A stretch of 64,000 bases of DNA from positions 1 through 64,000 of the forward strand of contig NZ_JAQNDA010000001.1 of NCBI RefSeq assembly GCF_028369065.1. Direction: 5' to 3'. Made by a program: the position numbers and the translations under genes. This DNA comes from Marinobacter sp. SS21 (GTDB lineage: Bacteria; Pseudomonadota; Gammaproteobacteria; Pseudomonadales; Oleiphilaceae). Of the stretch, positions 1 to 6,903 are shown piece after piece. Each line of letters opens with the position of its first letter. Position 1 is the first letter of the stretch. Below the pieces are notes generated by a model. That model was not told the DNA's origin and searched no databases. It saw nothing but the letters and a program-made list of their open reading frames with translations.

Positions 1-265
1 CACCCACTCGACCATGATCATCAGCCAACTACCCACCGATCAATGGTACGCCGCCATCGGCGATAACACCCTGGCGGATGCCATCCTGGATCGGCTCATG
101 CACAACGCCCATCGCTGGGCTCTGAAAGGAGAATCGATGAGAAAACGACTTCAGGAAATTGACTGAACGTGAACACCCGGAGTACAAACTCCGGTGGGTG
201 ATGCGTTAAGAAACGAGGTGTTCACGTTCAACCAGAATGGGCGTTCACGTTCGCCGGAATACGCA
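1..265 (+). mobile_element. Right end of an IS21-family insertion sequence (partial)
   Basis: The stretch holds the C-terminal end of an IstB-like ATPase followed by a short terminal region. In that region the motif GTTCACGTTC occurs twice directly (near 219 and 243) and once inverted (near 168). Repeated terminal motifs are typical of IS21-family ends. The left part of the element lies outside the window. The exact right boundary, near 265, is inferred from the repeats and was not seen as a target duplication. Confidence 0.6.
2..166 (+). CDS. istB: IstB-like ATP-binding transposition protein, C-terminal fragment
   Basis: The frame is open from the window edge to TGA at 164-166 and encodes 54 residues. 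It contains [14 protein letters not shown], then [15 protein letters not shown], then LKGESMRK, which match the conserved C-terminal tail of IS21-family IstB helper ATPases. IstB works with the IstA transposase during transposition. The Walker motifs would lie upstream, outside the window, so activity cannot be judged. The gene belongs to the IS21-type end that closes at about 265. Confidence 0.75.
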   Translation, partial: THSTMIISQLPTDQWYAAIGDNTLADAILDRLMHNAHRWALKGESMRKRLQEID

Positions 266-273
266 ATACTCAT

Positions 274-333
274 ACCCGCAGCCAAGGCTACAAACCGACC
301 GACGAGCAACTGAATGAGATCACTGGTATTTGA
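274..333 (+). pseudogene. Possible truncated antitoxin remnant
   Basis: A 19-residue open tail (TRSQGYKPTDEQLNEITGI, stop at 331-333) lies between the IS21-type end and the YoeB toxin gene and overlaps the toxin start by 20 nt. Antitoxin genes commonly precede and overlap their toxin, so this may be the 3' end of an antitoxin cut by the IS. The tail is too short to assign to a family. Confidence 0.3.
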
Positions 334-586
334 GGGTAATACGTGGGAAGCGTATGAGGCTATGCGCGAAATAGACAAGCGACTGCACAAAGCCTTATGC
401 AAACTACTCAAAGAAATGCCCCGATCCGACGATCCCTCATCTGGCTGGGGGAAACCTGAGTCGCTGAAACACAACCTATCTGGTCTCTGGTCAAAGCGTA
501 CTTCGCAGAAAGATCGGTTGATATATCGGTTTGATGATAACTCCATTTATATCTTCGCCATTGGTGGGCACTACGACCAGCCCTAA
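314..586 (+). CDS. yoeB: YoeB/Txe-family toxin, apparently without an intact antitoxin
   Basis: The 90-residue product resembles YoeB, a ribosome-dependent mRNA interferase. It has the core GKPESLKHNLSGLWSKRTSQKDRLIYR, split here by family blocks (KPE-LKHNLSG, W-R, RL-Y), and a C-terminal GGHY corresponding to the catalytic His-Tyr end. The length is normal for the family. It is on the plus strand, opposite to the other cassette genes, and its stop (584-586) lies in a CCCTAAC core-like sequence. No full antitoxin precedes it, only a short tail next to the IS21-type end. An orphan active toxin would be unusual, so silencing or a cognate antitoxin elsewhere is possible. Confidence 0.75.
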   Translation: MRSLVFEGNTWEAYEAMREIDKRLHKALCKLLKEMPRSDDPSSGWGKPESLKHNLSGLWSKRTSQKDRLIYRFDDNSIYIFAIGGHYDQP

Positions 587-777
587 CAAAGCGTGTGAGA
601 AAGTTCTTTCTGCTAGTAATCCTGGAGAAGCTAAGGCTGTTGGCCGTGGGGTATTGGTTTGGCTAAAGACAATCAAGCATCTGAAAACCAAAATACATGG
701 AAGGGCCTCAATCTTTTTGGATTCGCACTCATGGAAGTTTTAGATCGGATTACAAATCAAACAGTCACTTGTTAGGC
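581..777 (-). other. Possible long attC site
   Basis: CCCTAAC at 581-587 and GTTAGGC at 771-777 form matching outer core boxes, with a short complementary inner pair (GTGA/TCAC). The stops of both flanking convergent genes fall in these boxes. It is longer (197 bp) than the other sites and the interior is not clearly palindromic, so this is tentative. Confidence 0.4.
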
Positions 778-1142
778 TATGCATTTTGACCAAACCGCCA
801 CAGTACGCCGCTTGGATCATGGACTACAAAATCTAGCATACCCCATGGCTGTTTAGTTATTTCAGAAACTGTAACACCATATTTATCAGCCACACCTGAG
901 TTTAAGATTTGTTTATGCCATGACTCAATATCTTCGACGAGAAGATGCATCATAAGATTTTCGGCTAATGACTGATCGTAAAAATCTTGAAGTAAGAAGC
1001 TACAGTTCCCAATATGGAAATACGCAACACCATCTGAATCTGAAGCTTTTATGAAACCTAAATCGGAATAAAACTGTTTTGAGATATTAAAGTCCTTCGA
1101 AGGAATAAAGGCCTTCAGTTCTACGGTATTCAAATTGCACAC
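777..1142 (-). CDS. VOC-family (glyoxalase/bleomycin-resistance fold) protein
   Basis: The 121-residue product has the paired beta-alpha-beta-beta-beta layout of the vicinal oxygen chelate superfamily. An early block reads KAFIPSKDFNISKQFYSDLGF, split as in the family, and the C-terminal block is LDFVVHDPSGVLWRFGQ. Members include lyases, dioxygenases and antibiotic-binding proteins, and nothing here fixes the substrate. The stop overlaps the core box at 771-777, as expected of a cassette gene. Codon use is more AT-rich than the chromosome around nrdA, consistent with capture from elsewhere. Confidence 0.7.
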   Translation of the reverse strand: MCNLNTVELKAFIPSKDFNISKQFYSDLGFIKASDSDGVAYFHIGNCSFLLQDFYDQSLAENLMMHLLVEDIESWHKQILNSGVADKYGVTVSEITKQPWGMLDFVVHDPSGVLWRFGQNA

Positions 1143-1158
1143 ACTCTATCTCCTTGGA

Positions 1159-1209
1159 GCCTAACGCGAAGCGGTGGAAAAATTGTCCGGCAACAGCGGC
1201 TGGTTATGC
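1159..1209 (-). other. attC site of the YefM/YoeB cassette
   Basis: GCCTAAC at 1159-1165 and GTTATGC at 1203-1209 are the outer core boxes around a short inverted region. At about 51 bp it is the shortest site in the array. It lies directly 3' of the minus-strand toxin gene. Confidence 0.7.
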
Positions 1210-1210
1210 A

Positions 1211-1474
1211 TTATTCGTAGTGGCTCCAAAGCCTGAGGACTTTCACCACTTGCTCGTCCACTAACACTTGGTAGACCAGACGATGCTGAATATTGATGCG
1301 GCGTGAATAGGCCCCCGCAAGATCACCAATGAGCTTTTCAAACGGAGGCGGCTTGCGGTACGGATCTTCCGCTAGCAGCGCTAACAGTTCCTGGGCTTTT
1401 GGTTTAAGGCCGCAGGAGTCCAACTTCTTTGCATCTTTCTGGGCTTGCTGGGTGTAAACCAACTTCCATGTCAC
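1211..1474 (-). CDS. yoeB: Txe/YoeB-family toxin of a cassette toxin-antitoxin pair
   Basis: The 87-residue protein carries the YoeB signature: an N-terminal WKLVYTQQAQKDAKKL helix, a central GDLAGAYSRRINIQHRLVYQ block with the conserved Arg residues, and the C-terminal LRLWSHYE tail with the catalytic His-Tyr. YoeB toxins bind the ribosomal A site and cut mRNA. The start overlaps the antitoxin stop by 4 nt, so the two are translationally coupled. The pair forms one cassette between attC sites at 1159-1209 and 1786-1888. In large arrays such pairs are thought to stabilise the array. Confidence 0.88.
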   Translation of the reverse strand: MTWKLVYTQQAQKDAKKLDSCGLKPKAQELLALLAEDPYRKPPPFEKLIGDLAGAYSRRINIQHRLVYQVLVDEQVVKVLRLWSHYE

Positions 1475-1713
1475 CAGTCCAGCTCCTCATCGCATTCATT
1501 CACGGGGGTATCCATCCCCTCACGAATAGACTCCCGCATACCTGGTACGGAGAGCAGGTAAAGTGTCTCCTGAATTGCAGACCAGTCTTCCTCGGAAACC
1601 AGAACAGCTTTGTTCCGCTTACCCATGATGACGATCGGTTGGTGGGACTCGGCAGTCTCGTCGATCAACCGATAAAGGTTGCTGCGCGCCTCAGTCGCTG
1701 TGATTCCGGTCAT
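1471..1713 (-). CDS. yefM: YefM/Phd-family antitoxin
   Basis: The 80-residue protein begins with TGITATEARSNLYRLIDE, the Phd/YefM DNA-binding fold, followed by PIVIMGKRNKAVLVSEEDW and an acidic C-terminus (NECDEELDW) expected to wrap the toxin. It precedes and overlaps yoeB. YefM-type proteins repress their own operon, with the toxin as co-repressor. A sigma-70-like promoter lies 33 nt upstream, so the cassette need not rely on an integron promoter. Confidence 0.88.
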   Translation of the reverse strand: MTGITATEARSNLYRLIDETAESHQPIVIMGKRNKAVLVSEEDWSAIQETLYLLSVPGMRESIREGMDTPVNECDEELDW

Positions 1714-1745
1714 GACGCACCTCTTGCGTGTTTAACTTTAAACAA

Positions 1746-1773
1746 AGTGTACGCTTATAGGTACGTACGTCAA
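1746..1773 (-). promoter_or_regulatory. Predicted promoter of yefM-yoeB
   Basis: On the minus strand TTGACG (at 1768-1773) and TACACT (at 1746-1751) are separated by 16 nt, a good sigma-70-type arrangement, and lie just upstream of yefM. The palindromic GTACGTAC next to the -35 box could serve as an antitoxin operator. Predicted from sequence only. Confidence 0.5.
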
Positions 1774-1785
1774 GACGAACGTTCT

Positions 1786-1888
1786 GTATAACGCCTGCAT
1801 AAACGGCGGCTTTTACGCAGCGAAGCGAAGAAAAAGCCGTCCGGTGGAGGCCCTTAGGGCCGGAACGAATTTGAAGCACTGGTTAAGC
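1786..1888 (-). other. attC site of the 1883-2527 cassette
   Basis: GTATAAC at 1786-1792 and GTTAAGC at 1882-1888 enclose an imperfect palindrome containing AACGGCGGCTTTT and AAAAAGCCGTCC. The long attC type recurs at 5825, 7563, 9641, 10441 and 10749. The gene's TAA stop lies in the second core. Confidence 0.8.
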
Positions 1889-2527
1889 ATTGACGTGCTC
1901 TGGGGCTATTTCCGCCAAAGACAGCAAGGTCTCATGCGCTATTTGTCTTATGCAGGCCAGTTCGGGTTTCCCTTTGAACTTTTCTTCAACATCGCCTTTA
2001 GAAAAAAACCAGCCTAACGAGTTGTTCCTTGATAAATCCATGTATGCTTCTTCCAGACTAGGGTCGACATGAGCGCCTCCATCTGTATTTGCTACGTGCT
2101 GGACAAGCTCACGTCTACAAAATTTTCGTCCCGCCTGGTCCTTTAAGACCGGCTGGTTCCACCAATCGACAAATTTGATTTTTTTGGGCTGAATTGGAGA
2201 TCCACCAGCCTGACAAGCGGCTAAATATCTGGCCTCTTCACTACTGGCACGGGTAACAATCAAAGGCATTTCAGAAAGAAGGTTCTTGGGATTAAGCAAG
2301 CCAGCAGAGTCAAAGAACCTTTTATTTCGCAGGCCGAGTTGCTCGAGGAGAGATCGAGATTGTCCGTGGTGATGGAAAAGAACTCTCAGAATTAAAGCGA
2401 TATGTTTTCCTATTGCTTCCAGCCCGGAATCGTACGACTGACAAGAATTTTTGAGCAAGGCGATCTGATCGGTTAATTCTTGCTCAAGGTCGGCCCTGTT
2501 TCTAGCCACCCGGTTTTGTTTCACCAT
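1883..2527 (-). CDS. Cassette-encoded hypothetical protein (214 aa)
   Basis: I do not recognise this protein. The start at 2527 (MVKQNRVARNRADLEQEL) is preferred over an upstream in-frame ATG at 2641 because the longer form would read through the neighbouring attC. It is soluble, with a helical N-terminal half, a central GGSPIQPKKIKFVDWWNQPV segment and a C-terminal helical part. The central block and the following RRELVQHVANTDGGAHVDP suggest an enzyme-like or sensor domain, but no function can be named. Its TAA stop lies in the attC core at 1882-1888, the usual cassette arrangement. Confidence 0.7.
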   Translation of the reverse strand: MVKQNRVARNRADLEQELTDQIALLKNSCQSYDSGLEAIGKHIALILRVLFHHHGQSRSLLEQLGLRNKRFFDSAGLLNPKNLLSEMPLIVTRASSEEARYLAACQAGGSPIQPKKIKFVDWWNQPVLKDQAGRKFCRRELVQHVANTDGGAHVDPSLEEAYMDLSRNNSLGWFFSKGDVEEKFKGKPELACIRQIAHETLLSLAEIAPEHVNA

Positions 2528-2547
2528 ACCAACTCCGATGCAATTGT

Positions 2548-2667
2548 GCTTAACGCAGAACTTTGCGGCGATTTTGGAGCCGCGAAGCGGTGGAAGTCCA
2601 GGAGTTATCGATGCGTGTCCACTGAACTGGGGGAAGTCCAAGGTCAGATTGCAGCCGCTTGTTATGC
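2548..2667 (-). other. attC site of the 2662-3399 cassette
   Basis: GCTTAAC at 2548-2554 and GTTATGC at 2661-2667 bound a 120-bp site with inner complementary arms (CTTTGCGGCG near 2561, GCAGCCGCTTG near 2651). The next gene's stop overlaps its distal core. Confidence 0.7.
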
Positions 2668-3399
2668 ATTATCTAATGCTCTTTTAGACTGCGATAGATC
2701 TCTACTGATAAACCATAGTTTAACGGGCCAACAAAGTTGCCATGTCATTAATATTGCCCCCTTTATTGTTAACTTTCTAAACTCATTGTTAACTTTTGAT
2801 GAGACCCACCCCTTTGATATAAGTAGTTTTAACTCATCCGTTAGGTGGTCCTCGATTGTTGGAAACTCATGGCCTCTATCAAAGGTAACCTTCTTGGCTT
2901 CTGTTTTATGAGCCGAAATTAATTTCATTGCAATATCTAGAAGTTGGCCAAAGTCATTAACATCAGGAAACCTGAAGCATAGTTTTTGAAAGCTTTTAGG
3001 GTAAACATTAATGATGGGATTATTGTTAATATTAACAACAGTGCCGTCACTATACATTTGAGTAAATTCAATCTGAGTTGATTCTTGAGCTGCACTATGC
3101 GCCGTGGATAATGTGCAGGCAATCTCCAGCTCATAATTATTGTAGATACTGAAGTACATATTTGAATGGCTTTGATTTATTTCAGAAGATCCAATGTATT
3201 CAAAACCTTGGTTGATTATAGTTTCATGTAAACTTTTGAAAGTTTCCGTTCTTTCAGAGAGAAAGTCATCTTGGTCCAGAAGTTTAAATCGAAAGGCTTC
3301 AGGCATTTTCTGCGACATATAAACCAATATTGGCCCAATAATAAATTGAGCTAATATGAAAGCCACAATAACCTTAAAAATTAGAATTAATAAATCCAT
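2662..3399 (-). CDS. Membrane-anchored hypothetical protein (245 aa)
   Basis: Residues 4-28 form one strong hydrophobic segment (LLILIFKVIVAFILAQFIIG), followed by a largely polar domain. This predicts a protein anchored by its N-terminus. No domain was recognised. The gene is notably AT-rich compared with flanking chromosomal genes, and many lysine codons are AAA, which suggests horizontal capture. The TAA stop (2662-2664) lies in the attC core. The next attC on its 5' side is the one broken by the IS1182-type element. Confidence 0.7.
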   Translation of the reverse strand: MDLLILIFKVIVAFILAQFIIGPILVYMSQKMPEAFRFKLLDQDDFLSERTETFKSLHETIINQGFEYIGSSEINQSHSNMYFSIYNNYELEIACTLSTAHSAAQESTQIEFTQMYSDGTVVNINNNPIINVYPKSFQKLCFRFPDVNDFGQLLDIAMKLISAHKTEAKKVTFDRGHEFPTIEDHLTDELKLLISKGWVSSKVNNEFRKLTIKGAILMTWQLCWPVKLWFISRDLSQSKRALDNA

Positions 3400-3417
3400 T
3401 TATCTATTCTCCATATT

Positions 3418-3424
3418 GCATAAC
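3418..3424 (-). other. Left fragment of an attC split by an insertion sequence
   Basis: GCATAAC here is an outer attC core box. The rest of the site resumes at 5264 (AACGCTGAGC) after the IS1182-type element. Joining the two pieces recreates the short attC type seen intact at 6210-6287, 8153-8230 and 11542-11619. Confidence 0.7.
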
Positions 3425-5263
3425 GAGGCTGTAGAAAAACGCTTTCCGAAGCCGTTTCCCACCGCCTGATTTCCAATTCTGTTTCCCAGCCATCAACTGG
3501 CTGATTTTCCGATTCCGCCACCCAAGGTGTCGAATACGGCCCTGTTTCTATTCTGGCAGCGGTATACCCACTCTGACTCGGGCACAGGCGGGGCTGCCAT
3601 GCCCTTCGTTTATGCCACTAACTGCCCGTAATTCGTTAATTTCTCTATGTTATGCACCAGGCAGTAGAGTTGCCACTGGCTCTGGACCTTTTTTCGGCCC
3701 CGCAGGCTGAAGCGGTTCAGGCCCTTGTTGGTGCCGATGTTGCCGAACACAGGTTCCACCACCGACATCCGGTGGCTGTAGATCTCCTTGCCCTTGGGGC
3801 TGTCCACCCGGCGCTTCATCCAGTCGGTATAGTCGGGGGCTCGCTTGTTCTCGATGGTGAAGGAGACTTGTCTGCCGGAACCGTTACGGTGGTCTGCTGA
3901 CGCGGGATGTTGCATACACCGGTGTTTCTTCGGACAGTGCCGGCATTGCAGTAAGCGACCCTCGAAGTGCACCCGGAGTTTGCCAGTATCCGCTTCCCGC
4001 TGGCCCCGGTAACTGAGTGATTGGCCGGATGGGCAGACACAGGTGAGCTTGACCGGATCGAACTGGAACTCGCTGGCCGGAATGACCGCTTTCCAGTCCG
4101 TGGCCGGACTGTCCTGGTGGCGCTTGCCGTACTTGGTTTTCTGCTGCGCGAACTTCGGATCGCGGCTGCGGAATTTGTTGTCCGGGATGTAGCCGTTGAT
4201 TTTCCGGTTGTGCAGGTACTTCATGTTGGCTTCGTTGGCGAAGCCGGTGTCGGCGGTGATGATGGTGTCTTGTTGGTAGATGCTGTCAGCGATGCCCAGT
4301 TTCTTGAAGCGGGTTTCGACGCTCTCCAGCACCGGTTGCAGGGTGTGGTGTTCCTGACCTTCGCCGAAGGCCTGGGCGTCGATGATGACCTGGTGTTTCT
4401 TGTCCACGGTGGCCACGCCGTTGTAGCCCTGGATCGTGCCCTTGCTGGTGGTCATCTTGGCGCTGTCGTTATCGGTGATGTTGCTCTTCACTTCCTTGCT
4501 CCGCTTCCCCCGGCCCATCCTTGGGCGGTTCGTCTTTAGGAAGCGGTCCACTTTCTGGAGGGCTTCATCCAGCGAGAGGATGGTCTGGGCCCGGCGGATG
4601 TCCCGATCCAGTTCGGCCTCGGTTTCCGCCTCGTCCCGTTCGTAGTGGGCCTTGAGGTGGTGACGGATCAAGCGCCGCAGTTTGATCCGTTTTTCCTCCA
4701 GCTCCTTAAAGCTGCCCGACCATTCCTTGCTGGCGTTGGAGGACATCTTGCAGCCGTCGATGGCGAACAGTTCGTTGCCCAGCAGGCCCTGCTCGTGGCA
4801 CACCAGCAGCACCTGTTCAAACAGCGCTTCGATGGCCTCGGCATGGCCGCTGACGAACTTGGCCAGGGTGGTGAAATGCGACACGGTATCGCAGGACAGT
4901 GCCTTGAACTGGATGTTGGTCTCGCAGCACCACTGCATCTCGCGGCTGGAGGTGATACCCCGGGAATAGGCGAACAGGATGATCTTCAGCAGGATGGCCG
5001 GATCGTAGGCCAACCGGCCGGTGTCTTCGTTGCGGTACTTGGGATGAAACACCGACAGGTCCAGCTTGTGCTCGATCAGGTAATGCACCGCATGCTCAAA
5101 GGTGCCGGGCTGGAGCTGGTCCTGGTAGTTGATCACCACCATGGCGTTCTGGTCAGGGTTGTAGGGTTTGAAACGGGGTTTGCGCTTGGCCACGTGACGA
5201 CTCCTTGTCCGTTTGCCTGATGCTATCAAAATCGGGAGGGTTTCGGGGTTTTTCTACAGCCTC
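3425..5263 (-). mobile_element. IS1182-family insertion sequence (1839 bp) inside an attC
   Basis: Perfect 16-bp terminal inverted repeats are visible: GAGGCTGTAGAAAAAC at 3425-3440 and its complement at 5248-5263. They enclose a single full-length transposase. AAC occurs on both sides of the element and may be a 3-bp target duplication, though it could also be chance. The element sits exactly within the conserved AAC of an attC core box. Confidence 0.85.
3610..5193 (-). CDS. IS1182-family DDE transposase
   Basis: The 527-residue product matches IS1182-type transposases: an N-terminal domain with FEHAVHYLIEHKLDLS and GRLAYDPAILLKIILFAYSRG, then FAIDGCKMSSNASKEW (first catalytic Asp), ITADTGFANEANM (second Asp), a cysteine-rich zinc-like segment (CVCPSG, CRHCPKKHRCMQHP) and a C-terminal SVVEPVFGNIG with the catalytic Glu. 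The start is GTG at 5193, chosen because AAGGAG lies 7 nt upstream. An in-frame TTG at 5229 is less likely. The reading frame is intact, so the element may be mobile. Confidence 0.9.
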   Translation of the reverse strand: MAKRKPRFKPYNPDQNAMVVINYQDQLQPGTFEHAVHYLIEHKLDLSVFHPKYRNEDTGRLAYDPAILLKIILFAYSRGITSSREMQWCCETNIQFKALSCDTVSHFTTLAKFVSGHAEAIEALFEQVLLVCHEQGLLGNELFAIDGCKMSSNASKEWSGSFKELEEKRIKLRRLIRHHLKAHYERDEAETEAELDRDIRRAQTILSLDEALQKVDRFLKTNRPRMGRGKRSKEVKSNITDNDSAKMTTSKGTIQGYNGVATVDKKHQVIIDAQAFGEGQEHHTLQPVLESVETRFKKLGIADSIYQQDTIITADTGFANEANMKYLHNRKINGYIPDNKFRSRDPKFAQQKTKYGKRHQDSPATDWKAVIPASEFQFDPVKLTCVCPSGQSLSYRGQREADTGKLRVHFEGRLLQCRHCPKKHRCMQHPASADHRNGSGRQVSFTIENKRAPDYTDWMKRRVDSPKGKEIYSHRMSVVEPVFGNIGTNKGLNRFSLRGRKKVQSQWQLYCLVHNIEKLTNYGQLVA

Positions 5264-5337
5264 AACGCTGAGCACAGCGGCGCCACGACAGTGGCGTCCG
5301 GCGGCCATCGGCCGCGTACTGATGCGCCTTGTTAATG
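5264..5337 (-). other. Right part of the IS-split attC (cassette A1)
   Basis: It runs from AACGCTGAGC to GTTAATG (5331-5337), with the internal inverted pairs GCGCCACGAC/GTGGCGTCC and CGGCGGCC/GGCCGCG. The 5' core box lies on the other side of the IS at 3418-3424. Confidence 0.75.
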
Positions 5338-5493
5338 GCCGGTTACCCGGCGGTTTATCCCTGGCACCCAAAGCCGAATGCCCTCTGCAATGCAGCTTGC
5401 ACCCAGCCTAGCCCATGGCGAAAGGAACCAGAACACGAAACCTAATGATTTTGCAGTGTTTTGCGGGGAGACGACTTGAACGGTGGTACACAC
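5332..5493 (-). CDS. Short conserved cassette ORF, family A copy 1
   Basis: This is a 53-codon frame from GTG at 5491-5493, with AGGGAG about 10 nt upstream, to TAA in the attC core. Its features are SPQNTAKS near residue 10, then VFWFLSPWARLGASC, and the end WVPGINRRVTGH. The frame has no stop or indel relative to family C, which differs by many substitutions. No family was recognised and no ATG start is present, so expression is uncertain. The rest of the ~215-bp cassette body holds nothing else recognisable. Confidence 0.35.
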   Translation of the reverse strand: MCTTVQVVSPQNTAKSLGFVFWFLSPWARLGASCIAEGIRLWVPGINRRVTGH

Positions 5494-5542
5494 TTGGAAG
5501 CAACTCCCTGCTTTACTGAATGAATCCTTCCGAGGTCTTGGC

Positions 5543-5620
5543 CATTAACGCTGAGCACAGCGGCGCCACGTCAGTGGCGTCCGGCAGCCATCGGCTGCGT
5601 ACTGATGCGCCTTGTTAATG
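5543..5620 (-). other. attC site of cassette B1
   Basis: Outer cores are CATTAAC (5543-5549) and GTTAATG (5614-5620). The inner palindrome differs from the A-type site in carrying GTCAGTGGCGTCC and CAGCCATCGGCTG. Confidence 0.8.
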
Positions 5621-5625
5621 GCCGG

Positions 5626-5793
5626 TTACCCGGTCGTGAATTCCGGCACCCAAACCCGAATGCCCGCTCCGATGTAGCTTGCACGAAACTAAGCCCATGG
5701 CGGGAGGAGCCAAAACACGAGCGGTAAGGGCTTCACCGTCTTTTGCGGGGAGAACGGCTGAACTGTGGAACACTTGCGAAAGCCACTCCCTGC
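5626..5793 (-). pseudogene. Short cassette ORF, family B copy 1, with internal stop
   Basis: In the same frame as families A and C the translation reads SPQKTVKP, then VFWLLPPWA, an in-frame TAG at 5689-5691, then the RVWVP block and an early stop outside the attC core. It is therefore a diverged, interrupted version of the same short frame, or evidence that the sequence is not translated. Confidence 0.3.
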
Positions 5794-5824
5794 TCTACCG
5801 ACATACTTCCCTTGGGGCTTGGGC

Positions 5825-5927
5825 CGTTAACGCCTGCATAAACGGCGGCTTTTACGTAGCGAAGCGAAGAAAAAGCCGTCCGGTGGAGGGCCATCGGCCC
5901 GGAACGTATTTGATGCACTTGTTAACT
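5825..5927 (-). other. attC site of the first 92-aa membrane-protein cassette
   Basis: Cores are CGTTAAC (5825-5831) and GTTAACT (5921-5927). The long palindromic type has GGCGGCTTTTACG and AAAAAGCCGTCC. It is essentially identical to the site at 10749-10851. Confidence 0.8.
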
Positions 5928-6200
5928 GGTTTTATGAAACGTACATAAAAACCAACAGATTAACCAATAAACCAGTGAGTACAGGGCTAATCCAAGTACA
6001 AATCCCTCCCATTGGGAGATGTATGCACCAATGTCCCTGCTATAGATAAAAAATGGCTCACCTACCCAGGAAACAGGGGCAAAATAGAGTATCTCAACGC
6101 CTAGAGGGATGAGCCCCCAAGGAACAACGTAGGCCAATGCCCTGCACATTAGCGGAAAAAGCAGTAACACGATCCAAAATTTGAATACTCGCGACTTCAT
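5922..6200 (-). CDS. Small membrane protein, cassette copy 1
   Basis: The 92-residue protein starts at MKSRVFKFW. The upstream in-frame codons read through attC DNA and were not used. Hydrophobic segments at about residues 5-22 and 62-85 predict two transmembrane helices with a PWGLIPLGVEILYFAPVSW loop between them. No family was recognised. The gene recurs at 10846-11124 with one residue changed (Val to Ala) and the same attC, so the whole cassette is duplicated. The TAA stop lies in the attC core. Confidence 0.65.
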   Translation of the reverse strand: MKSRVFKFWIVLLLFPLMCRALAYVVPWGLIPLGVEILYFAPVSWVGEPFFIYSRDIGAYISQWEGFVLGLALYSLVYWLICWFLCTFHKTS

Positions 6201-6209
6201 ACCGCTACC

Positions 6210-6287
6210 AGTTAACGCTGAGCACAGCGGCGCCACGACAGTGGCGTCCGGCGGCCATCGGCCGCGTACTGATGCGCCTTGTTAATG
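6210..6287 (-). other. attC site of cassette A2
   Basis: Cores are AGTTAAC (6210-6216) and GTTAATG (6281-6287). The interior is the same as the IS-split A1 site. Confidence 0.8.
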
Positions 6288-6443
6288 GCCGGTTACCCGG
6301 CGGTTTATCCCTGGCACCCAAAGCCGAATGCCCTCTGCAATGCAGCTTGCACCCAGCCTAGCCCATGGCGAAAGGAACCAGAACACGAAACCTAATGATT
6401 TTGCAGTGTTTTGCGGGGAGACGACTTGAACGGTGGTACACAC
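6282..6443 (-). CDS. Short conserved cassette ORF, family A copy 2
   Basis: This is a near-identical copy of the 53-codon frame at 5332-5493, with the same GTG start and the stop in the attC core. Function is unknown. Translation is inferred only from frame conservation against family C. Confidence 0.35.
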   Translation of the reverse strand: MCTTVQVVSPQNTAKSLGFVFWFLSPWARLGASCIAEGIRLWVPGINRRVTGH

Positions 6444-6492
6444 TTGGAAGCAACTCCCTGCTTTACTGAATGAATCCTTCCGAGGCCTTGGC

Positions 6493-6570
6493 CATTAACG
6501 CTGAGCACAGCGGCGCCACGACAGTGGCGTCCGGCGGCCATCGGCCGCGTACTGATGCGGCTTGTTATAA
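6493..6570 (-). other. attC site of the 6572-6814 cassette
   Basis: Cores are CATTAAC (6493-6499) and GTTATAA (6564-6570), with the A-type inner palindrome. Confidence 0.8.
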
Positions 6571-6571
6571 A

Positions 6572-6814
6572 TCATTTGATCCGGGTAAACCTGATCGGAG
6601 GGCTGTTCTTTAATGCAGCTTGATTCGGCACTTTCTCAACTTTCCAAGAGTGAGCCATTGCCCAAGATAATAACCGCTCTTCATCTATGACTTTGTACTC
6701 AAATGAATCAGGATGCGGGATGTCACTGGGAAATATTTTCGCGATGTCAGCGTAAGAAACGGTCACGTCATCTCCGCCATGCTTCTCAAGTTCAGCTTTT
6801 AACGACTCTTCCAT
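6572..6814 (-). CDS. Cassette-encoded hypothetical protein (80 aa)
   Basis: This small, acidic, soluble protein was not recognised. It has an N-terminal helix (MEESLKAELEKHGGDD) and a central KIFPSDIPHPDSFEYKV segment. The ATG at 6814 is preceded by GGAGAG about 8 nt upstream, a reasonable ribosome site. It lies between two clear attC sites in the standard minus orientation, with the stop next to the attC core. Its length is typical of single-gene cassettes. Confidence 0.65.
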   Translation of the reverse strand: MEESLKAELEKHGGDDVTVSYADIAKIFPSDIPHPDSFEYKVIDEERLLSWAMAHSWKVEKVPNQAALKNSPPIRFTRIK

Positions 6815-6831
6815 GTGTAACTCTCCCTGAT

Positions 6832-6903
6832 TTATAACGCCAGTGGTAATGGGCGCCGACGGAGCGCAGCGTAGTTGGCGTCCCGTTGACCACCTGGTTA
6901 GGA
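6832..6903 (-). other. attC site of the 6898-7179 cassette
   Basis: Cores are TTATAAC (6832-6838) and GTTAGGA (6897-6903), with GGGCGCCGAC and GTTGGCGTCCC inside as paired arms. Confidence 0.8.

Noticed and set aside
5679-5948. Plus-strand frames running through cassette bodies and attC sites (also 7519-7851, 9699-9929, 10427-10729, 12316-12543)
   Set aside because: They cross attC sites, repeat with each cassette copy, and lie opposite to the cassette orientation fixed by core boxes and gene stops. The conserved frame is on the minus strand.
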